In this document: positions 53,757 through 63,287 of the stretch, piece after piece
Numbering within the stretch: position 1 is the first letter of the stretch
Layout: each line of letters starts with the position of its first letter
Assembly (NCBI GenBank): GCA_028284775.1
Contig: JANQRB010000139.1
Span: 62,001 to 126,000, forward strand
Origin: Candidatus Kapaibacterium sp.
GTDB taxonomy: Bacteria > Bacteroidota > Ignavibacteria > Kapaibacteriales > UBA7675
Direction of reading: 5' to 3'
Length of the DNA: 64,000 nt
The notes under the pieces: model-generated
What the model was told of the DNA's origin: nothing
Seen by the model: the letters and a program-made list of their open reading frames with translations, nothing else
Database searches by the model: none
Made by a program: the position numbers and the translations under genes

Positions 53757-54299
53757 TCATTCATATTCAGCCTTTGAACTATTGCCGGCAAGAAATTTGT
53801 TGATTTCACGGTCGATTTCACGCACTTTCGCTGTTAACTCATTGACGATAATCAGATTGTTTTGCAGCATACTGACCTGCTGCAGTACTTTGTTAATCAG
53901 TTGCGAAAGAGTTTTGACGTTGTCGCCAAATTTATCCATCACTTCCTGTTCAACCAGCGCATCAATCTGAAACTTCAACTGCGAGCGGAGCATAGCGACT
54001 TGCAGACGCAGTTGTTTAATAAACTGCTGCATCGGTTCATAAGACTCTTCGAAGACCGTGGCTAACTTCATCGCTCTGTTGCTGAATTCCTGTACGGCTT
54101 TCATTCGGTTATCAAGCTTTTGTGCAAGGTCTGGATTACTGCCTTGCAACTTCAGACGCGCGTCAACTAACTTCGTGCGGTACTCTTCACGCAATTCGTT
54201 GATAATCGATATGTTGAGTTGATACTTTTGCAACAACTCATCCACGGTTGCCAGCGTATTCGTCAGCGACGAATCCAATGTTTGAATGACATCGTTCAT
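53757..54299 (-). CDS. Cytoplasmic coiled-coil protein, unknown
   Basis: A 180-residue protein with no signal peptide or membrane helix. It is almost wholly helical with heptad patterns (INELREEYRTKLVDARLKLQ, LRLQVAMLRSQLKFQIDAL, VMDKFGDNVKTLSQLINKVL). Family not recognised. Its ATG overlaps the stop of a short frame upstream (ATGA at 54296-54299), and it is followed after 9 bp by the secreted protein gene, so it is the first certain gene of the operon. Structural or adaptor role is possible. Confidence 0.8.
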   Translation of the reverse strand: MNDVIQTLDSSLTNTLATVDELLQKYQLNISIINELREEYRTKLVDARLKLQGSNPDLAQKLDNRMKAVQEFSNRAMKLATVFEESYEPMQQFIKQLRLQVAMLRSQLKFQIDALVEQEVMDKFGDNVKTLSQLINKVLQQVSMLQNNLIIVNELTAKVREIDREINKFLAGNSSKAEYE

Positions 54300-54427
54300 A
54301 AAATATGCGCTTCGTTGAGATGGCGTATGGCTCTCATGCTAAGGTGAACAAGGATGGGACGATCATTCGAATCGGAAATATTTGCTAACTTGCCAGTTTT
54401 GTATCCTGATGAAATGCCCATGAGCAT
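54296..54427 (-). CDS. Possible small coupled ORF
   Basis: A 43-codon frame (MLMGISSGYKTGKLANIS...) whose TGA overlaps the ATG of the coiled-coil gene. It could extend upstream to 54514, where it would run against the divergent acyltransferase leader. No ribosome site is seen. Coupling is the only support. Confidence 0.25.
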   Translation of the reverse strand: MLMGISSGYKTGKLANISDSNDRPILVHLSMRAIRHLNEAHIL

Positions 54428-54564
54428 AGTACCGGGTCTGATTTCCAACCGCCGGGGGGAAAAATCCTCTACCGCGAATTCATCGATTGATGCGCGACTT
54501 TGGCGGGATCGCAAGCTTACATAAGTGTGAAACTAAAAAAAACTTCTTCAATTGCGAAACCGAT

Positions 54565-55548
54565 ATGACGAGCTCAATTGCGGTTCGTGAATATGCCGGC
54601 TCAATGCGGGAAGAGTGGGACGCCTTTGTGGAATCGTCAAACAACGGTACGATGTTTCACAAGCAGGCCTTCCTTGACTACCACGCAGCCGGCAAGTTTG
54701 CCTTTCATCACTTGATGTTTTATGCCAATGATCGCCTGATCGCTGTCCTGCCGGGCGGTCTTGCTCAGAATGGTCGCGATTTTTGGTCTCCCGTCGGAGC
54801 CAGCTACGGATCGCTCGTTACCGGCGATATCCCGTTCGAACAGAGCCTCGAAGTTGTCGACGCCCTACTGAGTTATGCCCGTGAATGTCAATGGAACAAC
54901 CTGTATCTCATCCCTCCTCCATTGATTTACAGCCACAAGTATTCGCAGCATACAGAGTATTCGATGCTCTATCGCAAATTCGGTTTCGAGCTGCACTATA
55001 TTTCTCACGCCGTGGAGCTGAAGTACCGGGATGACTTCCTGCGTCACTTTGACAAGACCGCGCGCAAGACTATCCGCAAGGTACTGCGAGAGCAGCATAT
55101 CCGCATTTGCGAAAGCGACGACTACGACACTTTTTACAAAATTCTCTTAGCCAATAAAGCCAGGCACAATGCCACGCCGACGCATTCGCTCGAAGACCTT
55201 AAGCGCCTGCGCCAACTCATGCCCGAAAAGTTGAAACTATACCTTGTCTATGAAGGCGATACGCCGATTGCCGGCTCGCTGCTTTTCTTGTGCAATGCCA
55301 AAGTGGTGCTGTGTTTTTACAACATGCTGCTTTATGAATATGAACACCGCAAGCCGATCTATTTAATCATGCATGAAACAATTCGCTGGGCCAGCCACAG
55401 CGGTTATACCTGGGTTGACATCGGCGTTTCGCAGGTACCGCAGGCCACGGATCCCATGACACCGTCTCTGTCCCTGATCAACTTCAAAGAACGTTTTAAT
55501 GCGCGCGGGATTCTGCGCTCAACCTACCATAAACAATTAAACCAATGA
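54565..55548 (+). CDS. FemAB/GNAT-like acyltransferase
   Basis: A 327-residue protein of the FemAB-like branch of the GNAT superfamily, with two GNAT-like halves: REYAGSMREEWDAFVESSNNGTMFHKQAFLDYH (about 6-38), HLMFYANDRLIAVLPGGL, and the second half LKLYLVYEGDTPIAGSLLFLCNAKVVLCFYN (about 225-255), IHETIRWASHSGYTWVDIG. Such enzymes add amino acids or acyl groups to peptidoglycan or to sugar carriers. ATG 54565 is chosen by family length; TTG/ATG starts at 54487-54490 exist. The stop overlaps the next gene (ATGA), coupling it to a glycosyltransferase, which suggests glycan modification. Confidence 0.85.
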   Translation: MTSSIAVREYAGSMREEWDAFVESSNNGTMFHKQAFLDYHAAGKFAFHHLMFYANDRLIAVLPGGLAQNGRDFWSPVGASYGSLVTGDIPFEQSLEVVDALLSYARECQWNNLYLIPPPLIYSHKYSQHTEYSMLYRKFGFELHYISHAVELKYRDDFLRHFDKTARKTIRKVLREQHIRICESDDYDTFYKILLANKARHNATPTHSLEDLKRLRQLMPEKLKLYLVYEGDTPIAGSLLFLCNAKVVLCFYNMLLYEYEHRKPIYLIMHETIRWASHSGYTWVDIGVSQVPQATDPMTPSLSLINFKERFNARGILRSTYHKQLNQ

Positions 55549-56675
55549 CAAGGGCACGCGAATTCGACGATGTCATGCTCTTGATACAGCATGCCATCAA
55601 CGACGCCCGAATGCTCAATATCGCTCGCAGTCTTGTCAGGCAGCGCCGCCGGGTGTGCCTTATCGCCTATGCCAGTGATCTCGATCGTCGGATGCTGGCG
55701 AGAGAGGGTATCGAGCTCATTGCTGTCCCTGGGAGCGCGGAAGGCTGGCTGCCGGCCCGGCTGCTCCGATTCTACCGTTTTGCACGGCGGGCGCTGAAAA
55801 ATATTCGCGCCAGGACGTATTGGGCCGAAGACGTTTTCACACTGCCTCTTGCGGTGCGGCACTCTGCGGCAAGCCGTGTACTCTATGATTCACGTGAAAT
55901 TTACTCGGCGATGGGCACCCTGAGCTCACAGTCGCTGCGCCAAGGGTTTATCAGCGGCCTTGAACGGCGATACATCCGACAGGTTGACGAGTGTTTTGTA
56001 TCCGGACCGATGGACGCCGATTATCTTCACGACCTCTATGGCGGCCGGCGGCCAAGGGTCTTAATGAATCTCCCCCACTATGCTGAACTGCGGCGCAGCC
56101 ATCGCATCCACGAGCATTTCAAGCTGCCTGCCACAACCCGGATTCTGATCTATCAAGGCGGTGTTTTTGCTGGCAAAGGCCTGCTGCCGGCCTTGCAGAC
56201 CCTCCCGCTTCTCCCCGATCTCGCGCTCTGCGTCGTTGGCGATGGTCCTTATCTGGGCGTTCTTTGCGACTGTGCCGCCCGCCTTCACGTCGGTAACAGG
56301 CTGCTGCATCTGCCCAAAATGCCCTACGACCAACTTCTTGAATGGACAGCCGCCGCCGACCTTGGCCTGTGTTTCATCGAGCCGCTTTCGCTGAGCTATG
56401 AGCTGGCTCTGCCGAACAAACTGTTTGAATACTGTATGGCGGGCATTCCATCGATTGTATCGGATTTGCCGGCAATGAGGGCGGTGATCCGGGAACATTC
56501 GATAGGTGTACTGGTGCAGCCGGACAGTAGTCCGGAAGTTCTGGCGGCTGCTATCCGCGCCTCGCTTCAGGCGCCGGCTTATACCGCTATGCAGCGTGCC
56601 AGCCAGGCAGCCCGCAAGGTCTACTGCTGGGAAGCACAGGAAGGCAGCGTTGTCGATCTTGCTCTGGGCCGCTGA
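55545..56675 (+). CDS. Glycosyltransferase (GT-B, family 4-like)
   Basis: A 376-residue GT-B enzyme. The N-terminal half carries donor-independent sequence with SREIYSAMGTLSSQ; the C-terminal half has RILIYQGGVFAGKGLLPALQ, ALCVVGDGPYLGVL, LPKMPYDQLLEWTAAADLGLCFIEP and LPNKLFEYCMAGIPSIVSDLPAMR, where the E/EC pair binds the nucleotide-sugar. ATG overlaps the FemAB-like stop. It may transfer a sugar to a lipid carrier or surface glycan; the donor is unknown. It converges on hslU with a 29-bp gap. Confidence 0.9.
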   Translation: MTRAREFDDVMLLIQHAINDARMLNIARSLVRQRRRVCLIAYASDLDRRMLAREGIELIAVPGSAEGWLPARLLRFYRFARRALKNIRARTYWAEDVFTLPLAVRHSAASRVLYDSREIYSAMGTLSSQSLRQGFISGLERRYIRQVDECFVSGPMDADYLHDLYGGRRPRVLMNLPHYAELRRSHRIHEHFKLPATTRILIYQGGVFAGKGLLPALQTLPLLPDLALCVVGDGPYLGVLCDCAARLHVGNRLLHLPKMPYDQLLEWTAAADLGLCFIEPLSLSYELALPNKLFEYCMAGIPSIVSDLPAMRAVIREHSIGVLVQPDSSPEVLAAAIRASLQAPAYTAMQRASQAARKVYCWEAQEGSVVDLALGR

Positions 56676-56704
56676 CGAAGTCGCCGTCCTCTATTGCTCG
56701 TCAA

Positions 56705-58069
56705 TCAGAGGATGTATTTGCTGAGATCCTGGTTCTGGCTGATTTCACTCAGCTTCTCTTTCACCATGCTGGCGCTGACTTCTATCTTCGACTCACTTAT
56801 GTTGTCAGGTGTATTGAAGAGTTCGTCCTCCAGTAGGGTGGTCAGGATGGTGTGCAGCCGGCGCGCGCCGATATTAACAACCTCTTCATTGACGTAGGCC
56901 GCTGTGGCCGCAACCGCGCGGATCGCTTCGTCGGTAAAGCTCAGCTCGACATCGTCCGAGCGCAGCATCGCCTGATACTGCTTGATCAGAGCGTTCTCGG
57001 GAATCGTCAGAATCTTATAGAAATCTTCTTCCGAGAGGCTTTCCAGTTCTACGCGGATCGGAAATCGTCCCTGTAATTCGGGAATGAGATCGGCCGGCTT
57101 GGCGACGTGAAAAGCGCCCGAGGCAACAAAGAGAATGTGGTCGGTTTTCACAAGGCCGTATTTGGTGGAAATGGCGCTGCCTTCGACAATGGGCAATAAA
57201 TCACGCTGTACTCCCTGCCGCGATACATCAGGTCCGCTGCCGCCTCTCCCGGTGGTTGGCGCGGCGACCTTGTCTATTTCGTCGATGAAGACGATGCCGC
57301 TGTTTTCCACCCGACGGATCGCATCTTTCACCACGGCATCCATATCGATGAGTTTTTCGGCTTCTTCCTGCGCCAGAAGGACCTTGGCTTCCGCAACCGA
57401 GACTTTGCGCTTCTTGTTTTTCTTAGGGAACATATTGCCGAACATGTCTTGCAGATTAATACCCATCTCTTCGAGGCCTGCAGGACCAAAGACCTGCATC
57501 GACGGCACCTGTTCGACGCTTACATCGAGCTCTACAACCCGTTCGTCAAGTTCGCCCTTTTGCAATTGGTCGCGAAAACGTTCGCGCGTTGCGGCATTTT
57601 CCTCCACGACAGTATCTTCTTCGGAAAAACCGATTGCAGGGTTGCGCCGTTTGACCGGTGGAATGAGAATGTCGAGAATACGGTTTTCGGCAGCGACCTG
57701 TGCCTTTTCCTGCACTTCCTTCGTTCGTTCCGATCGAACCATGTTGACGGCCAGATCGGCCAGATCGCGAATCATGGACTCAACATCGCGACCTACATAA
57801 CCTACTTCAGTGTACTTGGTGGCTTCGACCTTAATAAATGGTGCGCCTGCCAGCTTGGCGAGACGTCGGGCGATTTCGGTTTTGCCGACGCCGGTAGGAC
57901 CAATCATGATAATATTGTTAGGCATGATCTCGTCGCGCATGGCACTTTCCACACGCTGTCGACGCCAACGGTTACGCAGGGCAATTGCCACGGAGCGCTT
58001 CGCCGCATCCTGTCCGATAATAAATTTATCCAGCTCTTCCACGATCTGACGCGGCGTAAGAGTTTGCAT
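56705..58069 (-). CDS. hslU: ATP-dependent protease ATPase subunit HslU
   Basis: A 454-residue AAA+ unfoldase that feeds HslV. Opening TPRQIVEELDKFIIGQDAAK aligns with the canonical start, so ATG 58069 is used (58099 is an upstream option). Walker A GPTGVGKTEIARRLAK (about 53-68), the I-domain (about 110-240), Walker B IVFIDEIDKVA (about 258-268), the sensor-2 region GARRLHTILTTLLED (about 405-419), and the C-terminal DLSKYIL that inserts into HslV are all present. It follows hslV by 81 bp. Confidence 0.96.
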   Translation of the reverse strand: MQTLTPRQIVEELDKFIIGQDAAKRSVAIALRNRWRRQRVESAMRDEIMPNNIIMIGPTGVGKTEIARRLAKLAGAPFIKVEATKYTEVGYVGRDVESMIRDLADLAVNMVRSERTKEVQEKAQVAAENRILDILIPPVKRRNPAIGFSEEDTVVEENAATRERFRDQLQKGELDERVVELDVSVEQVPSMQVFGPAGLEEMGINLQDMFGNMFPKKNKKRKVSVAEAKVLLAQEEAEKLIDMDAVVKDAIRRVENSGIVFIDEIDKVAAPTTGRGGSGPDVSRQGVQRDLLPIVEGSAISTKYGLVKTDHILFVASGAFHVAKPADLIPELQGRFPIRVELESLSEEDFYKILTIPENALIKQYQAMLRSDDVELSFTDEAIRAVAATAAYVNEEVVNIGARRLHTILTTLLEDELFNTPDNISESKIEVSASMVKEKLSEISQNQDLSKYIL

Positions 58070-58150
58070 TCGTTCCTGATTATTGATTGTTGAATTCATA
58101 CAGCAAGGTTCCGTAGCAGGCAATGCGCCAGGGTAGCCGGCGCCGCCATG

Positions 58151-58717
58151 TCAGAGTTCTTCGATCACAATTTGTTGATTCGTATAGATACAGATATCGC
58201 CGGCAATCTGCAGCGACTTTTCCACAATGTCACGTGCTGCAAAGTCGGTATTTCCGTGGAGAGCCCGAGCCGCCGACAGAGCATAACTTCCTCCCGAGCC
58301 AATCGCGACGATGTTGTCTTCCGGTTCAATCACATCGCCGGTACCACTGATGAGAAATGCCTGGTCGACACTCATCGCTACGAGCATAGCTTCCAGGCGT
58401 CGTAAATAGCGATCGGTGCGCCAGTCCTTGGCCAACTCGATCGCCGAGCGCTGCAGGTTGCCGCGATGCTGTTCCAGCTTTTCCTCAAAGCGCTGCAGCA
58501 GCGTGAAGGCATCGGCGGTTGCACCGGCAAAGCCGACCATCACCTGATCATTGTAGAGTTTGCGCACTTTGCGCGCCGTGTGTTTCATTACCGTATTGCC
58601 AAAGGAAACCTGCCCATCGGCGCCTAATGCTGCCCGGCCGTTTCGGACAACGCCCAACACGGTTGTTGAGCGAACTTCCGGATATAGCCCACGATCGGCT
58701 CTGGCTGACTTCTTCAT
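58151..58717 (-). CDS. hslV: ATP-dependent protease peptidase subunit HslV
   Basis: A 188-residue beta-type proteasome-like peptidase. It has a 17-residue extension before the Thr-Thr that should provide the N-terminal nucleophile (EVRSTTVLGVVRNGRAALGADG), so it must be processed, unlike the E. coli protein where Thr follows Met directly. The rest is standard: GFAGATADAFTLL, DWRTDRYLRRLEAML, VDQAFLISGTGDVIEP, IGSGGSYALSAARAL. It lies 31 bp after a small membrane protein gene and upstream of hslU. Confidence 0.96.
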   Translation of the reverse strand: MKKSARADRGLYPEVRSTTVLGVVRNGRAALGADGQVSFGNTVMKHTARKVRKLYNDQVMVGFAGATADAFTLLQRFEEKLEQHRGNLQRSAIELAKDWRTDRYLRRLEAMLVAMSVDQAFLISGTGDVIEPEDNIVAIGSGGSYALSAARALHGNTDFAARDIVEKSLQIAGDICIYTNQQIVIEEL

Positions 58718-58748
58718 AAACTACGATTCCAGTTTTTCAATATGCTTT

Positions 58749-59132
58749 CTACATAAGCGATTCGAATCGCTTCGTCCGACGCCAGGCCTTCAACTGCACG
58801 GGAATGAGCAGCAGCGAGAAAAAAAGCGCCACCGTCAGAACGATAGAACTAAAAAAAACGTGTGCCGTTCCGCCAAAAAATGCCAGCCAACCTGTGAGTA
58901 CCATCCATGTCAGCAGGATAGCCATCGCCGTGACGATTACAACTGCAAAAAAGGCGGATTCCGAGTTGCCGCTCGTGAGGCGGTTGGCCGCAAACAAGGC
59001 AAGGACACCCCCCAGGGTGATGAGATACAAGAAAAAGTTCGGATCGCCCTCGCTCGTAAGAATTTCGACGGCCCCCGTAAACATCACAAACATCCCGTAC
59101 AACATCATCAGTTGGCTAGCTCGCCGGTTCAC
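58749..59132 (-). CDS. Small four-helix membrane protein, unknown
   Basis: A 127-residue protein with GTG start and about four membrane helices (about 8-25, 30-47, 56-78 and 85-108). The N-terminus is basic (MNRRASQLM); the C-terminus is Arg/Lys-rich. Family not recognised. It directly precedes hslV (31 bp), so it likely shares that transcript. Confidence 0.75.
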   Translation of the reverse strand: MNRRASQLMMLYGMFVMFTGAVEILTSEGDPNFFLYLITLGGVLALFAANRLTSGNSESAFFAVVIVTAMAILLTWMVLTGWLAFFGGTAHVFFSSIVLTVALFFSLLLIPVQLKAWRRTKRFESLM

Positions 59133-59329
59133 GCTCTTGGCCCCTTAATACTTGCATTTCGCACTGCAAAAGTTCCCAAGACGGGCTCGCTGGGCTAAAA
59201 TTGAATATGGAGCTTTTCGTCGAGGGGGTAAATATTCTGCGAATTTGATCAAAGTATGCGTATACCGCTGCTTTGCAGTATAGTTTGCGGATTCCACGAC
59301 AGTTCACTCTGACCAGGCGAATATCGTTC

Positions 59330-60670
59330 ATGCACACAAAATCCCAAGCTCGTTCCGAGTCAGACATACAAACCGTATCGGTGTTGACCTTGGGATGCAG
59401 CAAAAATATCGTCGACTCCGAAACCTTGATGGGCGGCATAAGCAAGCACAACCTCGCACTCTGCGATGCACCGGAAGATGCCGATGCACTGATTATCAAC
59501 ACCTGTGGCTTTATCGAGCAGGCTAAGGAAGAAAGCATAAACACGATCCTGGATGCGACGCGCCTGAAAAGCGCCGGTACCATCAAGAAACTCATTGTAG
59601 CGGGCTGCCTGTCCGACCGCTATGGCGAGGATTTGCGCCGTGAAATACCCGAGGTCGATCACTACTTCGGAACAATGGCCTTTGACGAAATTCTCAAGGT
59701 CTTGACACCCGACTTTAAGTACGATCTGCTGGGCGACCGCGTGCTGACAACGCCCGCCCATTTCGCTTATCTGAAAATATCGGAAGGATGCGATAATCCC
59801 TGTTCGTTTTGCGCCATACCCTTAATGCGCGGCGGCCATAAATCGCGACCGATCGAAGAGATCGAAGCGGAAGTACGCACACTCGTGGGTCAGGGTGTGA
59901 AAGAATTTGTCGTTGTAGCGCAGGACCTGACATATTTTGGTCTCGATCTCTATGGCAAGCGTGTTCTGGCGGATCTCTTGCGGCGCATCAGCGACATCGA
60001 CGGTGTCCGCTGGATTCGTCTGATGTATGCCTATCCCGCCAAATTTCCGCGCGATATTCTGCCGGTTATCGCAGAACGAAGCAACATTTGCAACTATCTT
60101 GATATGCCCTTGCAACATGTTTCGACCGATGTGCTCAAGTCAATGCGACGCGGCATTACCCGTCGCGCCACTGAAGAACTGATCGACCACATTCGCAGCG
60201 CCGTTCCCGACATTCATCTGCGGACAACCTTCATTTGCGGTTATCCGGCTGAACAAACTCAGCACTTTGACGAATTGTGTGAATTCGTCGCGAAGACGGC
60301 ATTCGAGCGTCTCGGTGTTTTTCAATACTCACAGGAAGACAATACGGTAGCGCATCTCCTGGGTGACTCAGTTTCTGTCGAAGAAAAAGAACGGCGCTGT
60401 CAGGCGCTCATGGAAATTCAACGCGAGATTTCGCTTGCGAAAAACGAGCAAAAGATCGGCAGCCGGTTGGAGGTCGTCATTGATGAACAACGCGGCGGCG
60501 AGTATCAAGGGCGCAGTGAGTTCGACGCCCCCGAAGTCGACAATGAGGTTTTTGTACGCTCGGCGGGTCATCTGTCCCCGGGTGACTTCGTGACGATTGA
60601 AGTGACCGACGCCAGCGAATATGACCTCTTCGGCGATCTTGTTGCGTCCGAAGCGCATCTTCCGGCCTGA
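59330..60670 (+). CDS. rimO: Ribosomal protein S12 (Asp89) methylthiotransferase RimO
   Basis: A 446-residue radical-SAM enzyme that methylthiolates Asp89 of S12. The UPF0004 domain (about 15-125) has LTLGCSKNIVDSE and VAGCLSDRY, with a Cys in INTCGF; the radical-SAM triad is in KISEGCDNPCSFCAIP (about 150-165). NYLDMPLQHVSTDVLKSMRRG and the TRAM domain end the protein. ATG 59330 (MHTKSQ) is used; upstream in-frame codons to 59273 are not part of the family. The gene is divergent from the membrane protein-hslVU group. Confidence 0.95.
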   Translation: MHTKSQARSESDIQTVSVLTLGCSKNIVDSETLMGGISKHNLALCDAPEDADALIINTCGFIEQAKEESINTILDATRLKSAGTIKKLIVAGCLSDRYGEDLRREIPEVDHYFGTMAFDEILKVLTPDFKYDLLGDRVLTTPAHFAYLKISEGCDNPCSFCAIPLMRGGHKSRPIEEIEAEVRTLVGQGVKEFVVVAQDLTYFGLDLYGKRVLADLLRRISDIDGVRWIRLMYAYPAKFPRDILPVIAERSNICNYLDMPLQHVSTDVLKSMRRGITRRATEELIDHIRSAVPDIHLRTTFICGYPAEQTQHFDELCEFVAKTAFERLGVFQYSQEDNTVAHLLGDSVSVEEKERRCQALMEIQREISLAKNEQKIGSRLEVVIDEQRGGEYQGRSEFDAPEVDNEVFVRSAGHLSPGDFVTIEVTDASEYDLFGDLVASEAHLPA

Positions 60671-60769
60671 ACCGGCTGGCGGCAATGCTTCGCCTGACAG
60701 TCCCGGAGCATTGCCAGGCATTAACAGAAGGGTTGAAAATTTGCAAATCGCGCAATCGCTGGAAAAGCA

Positions 60770-62122
60770 ATGGACATAAACTTCCGCCCTCTTTCTGTAT
60801 CGACAGCGTTCATGCTGTTCGTAATAACTGCCTTGCTCCTTGCAAGCAATGCAAGGATGTCTGCACAGGGTTATTCCAGCTTGAATGAGCAGAAGGGGTT
60901 TATGTTCGACGCTCTCTGCTTCAAAGGAAAAGCGGATACTTTGCAGCGTTTGGATGTCTTTGTCGTGGTTCCTTATCAGCACCTACGGTTCGAAAAGAAG
61001 GGCGAAAGTTACCTTGCCCAGTATTCACTGCAAATTCTGGTGGAAGATTCCCAGGGCCGAAAAGTTAAAGAAAAAACTCAGAAGCGAGTGCGCAAGGAGA
61101 CCGAGTATAGCGCCACCGTCGGTGCCGGTTCCGAGTTCGATTACACACAGCATGTGTTTGCCCTGGCTCCAGCCGACTATCATATCGAGGTACGCGTGCG
61201 CGACCTCCTGGCGCAAAAAGAAAATGTACGCAAGCGCAATGTCGCGGTTCTTGACTTTCACGAGTTTCCCTTTGCGCTCAGCAGCATAATGATTGCCAGT
61301 GCTATCGAACAGCGCGGCGCACGCTTTGCTGTGACGCCGCACGTCACGGACGATGTGACTGTACTGATCAGCGATGGTTTTTTCGCCTTCTTTGAATCCT
61401 ACAACAGCTCGCCCCTTATTACTGCATTCGACGCGGTCACTCAGCTTGTCGATTCACGCGGGGCTACCATCAGCCAAAGCTCGCCTTCGCGGCTTCAGAC
61501 GGCTCAGGAACAACGGCAGCAGTTTGTGAAGGTTGAGCTCCCTTCCGATCTCGGACCGGGCAGTTACACGCTTAAATTAATCGCACTCCGTACAGATGCC
61601 TCGGCCGATGAAATTCGTGAGAAGGATATCCTTGCCGTCAGCGAGCGTACGGTTCGGGTAGAATGGAGTGCCCAGTTCGGACCGATCGGCGAAGAAAATC
61701 TGTGGAAAGCCATCCGCCAGTTGCGGTATGCAGCCACCCAAACCGAAATCGACAAAATCGAATCCAGTACCACGGCGGAAAAGCGCCGCAATGCCTTTTT
61801 CGACTTCTGGAAGTCCAAGGATCCTACGCCGAACACCCTGCGCAATGAAGCCTACGAAGAGTTTTATGCCCGGATAGAGTATGCAAATCAAAACTACCGC
61901 TCCTATACGGAAGGCTGGCTTAGCGATATGGGCCGCGTGTTTATCATATTCGGAACGCCACAGGATGTCCGCCGTCAGGACAACCGCGCCGATGGCAAAA
62001 TTATCGAACGTTGGGTTTTCTCCGGCAATCGCGAGTTTGTCTTTGTGGATTTCAGCGGCTTCGGCGATTTTCGCTTATCAACCGCCCTCAGCCCAGGTGA
62101 GAAGTACGTTTACGGACGATGA
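60770..62122 (+). CDS. GWxTD domain-containing exported protein
   Basis: A 450-residue exported protein: signal peptide (about 1-33, core FMLFVITALLLAS), a beta-rich middle domain (about 40-300), and the GWxTD-type domain (about 310-450) with EEFYARIEYANQNY, GWLSDMGRVFIIFGTPQDVR and KIIERWVFSGNREFVFVDFSGFGDF. The family is found mainly in Bacteroidota, Ignavibacteria, Acidobacteria and Gemmatimonadota; function unknown. The diagnostic motif here is GWLSD rather than GWxTD. It follows rimO by 99 bp on the same strand. Confidence 0.9.
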   Translation: MDINFRPLSVSTAFMLFVITALLLASNARMSAQGYSSLNEQKGFMFDALCFKGKADTLQRLDVFVVVPYQHLRFEKKGESYLAQYSLQILVEDSQGRKVKEKTQKRVRKETEYSATVGAGSEFDYTQHVFALAPADYHIEVRVRDLLAQKENVRKRNVAVLDFHEFPFALSSIMIASAIEQRGARFAVTPHVTDDVTVLISDGFFAFFESYNSSPLITAFDAVTQLVDSRGATISQSSPSRLQTAQEQRQQFVKVELPSDLGPGSYTLKLIALRTDASADEIREKDILAVSERTVRVEWSAQFGPIGEENLWKAIRQLRYAATQTEIDKIESSTTAEKRRNAFFDFWKSKDPTPNTLRNEAYEEFYARIEYANQNYRSYTEGWLSDMGRVFIIFGTPQDVRRQDNRADGKIIERWVFSGNREFVFVDFSGFGDFRLSTALSPGEKYVYGR

Positions 62123-62400
62123 ATAAATTCATACTGCTACCACTCCGAATCATTCAAAAATCAGAGTATTCTTCTGCGGAAATTCACAGAGAGAGATACT
62201 GCCATCCCTCTTCATTCCGACAGAAATTTTATCAAAAAAGTAGGTTTTGTCAGAAAAAGCCCTAGACAATAATCAGAGAACAACTTATCGCCTCGCGTGA
62301 GCGGACAGGGATTGCAGATAGTTTCTCTTTTCGGTCATTCAATACTCACACTTTAAGCGATCCCTGAATAGCTTGCTGATGTCCTTCCAACTAAAATTTT

Positions 62401-62536
62401 CATATCCCCTCAAACTAAGGGAGTGAGGCACGGACTGAGCGCAGAACGGGGAGGGTTTATGAATATTTCAGGACTCTTGAACTCCCCTAGCTCCTCGTTC
62501 CAAAAAAGAGAGGGACTTGAAAATAACTGAGTTGAA
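62401..62536 (-). repeat. Dispersed intergenic repeat, copy B
   Basis: Reverse-orientation partner of 11630-11761, about three quarters identical by eye over about 135 bp. It lies 280 bp after the GWxTD gene. Confidence 0.8.
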
Positions 62537-63163
62537 CTGCACTAATCTCCACTATTTGATACATTGATATTCCGCTGCAGAATTTTGATGCAGAGAAGTG
62601 TATTCGACAAATGATTGCCCTGATGCCCGTGAATTAGCCATAGATTCATCACAGTATTGGAAGCGAAACTTGTTTCGGACAGCCAAAAAGTCAATCACTG
62701 TACAATGTCGCTGTCGCACACTACGCCGGACAAACAACGATGGCGCGTCCTTGCTGGTGTGGAAGTACAAAAGCAGCAATAATACCGATGACAAGCTTTG
62801 GCCTTGTCACGAGTTTATTCGATGATCTGACGACACGCCGGGAAGAGATTTCCGACTGCAGCACTATTACATTCAGCTCCGGAAGCATCATCGCGCCGTC
62901 TGTCACCAGACGCGAGATAAGAAGGTACATCGAGACCAAATTTAGTCAGAAATGCCTTCAAGTCCATATTTGTCCGTACTGAGGAACTGAATTTCATACA
63001 GGAGTCTCGACGCGTAAAGCCGAGTATCTTTTAGCGCCACATAGAAAACAGCAAAATTTCAGCGATTACAGGGGAATTAATGCAGAGTATAGCAACAGTG
63101 TGTCTATTGATTCGCGATCGCTTTCCCTAATGGTAATTAGGCTTTGCAGGTGTCGGTCAGACA

Positions 63164-63178
63164 GGAAAAAATTATCAT
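63164..63178 (+). repeat. 15-bp direct repeat, first copy
   Basis: GG, six A, TTATCAT; repeated exactly at 63273-63287, both followed by a TTTTG or TTTG element. Confidence 0.55.
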
Positions 63179-63272
63179 CATTTTGCTCTGGAAACAGCTA
63201 GATTCAGAGGCAAGCAACAAGCATCGGCACCACGAATGTTACGTTTTCGTTACTGCTTCGCAACAGGCATTC

Positions 63273-63287
63273 GGAAAAAATTATCAT
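63273..63287 (+). repeat. 15-bp direct repeat, second copy
   Basis: Exact second copy of 63164-63178, 109 bp downstream. Confidence 0.55.

Noticed and set aside
62721..62997. Two overlapping minus-strand frames that could be read as a frameshifted gene
   Set aside because: Joining them gives a mildly protein-like sequence but no recognisable domain and no ribosome site; not enough to call a pseudogene.
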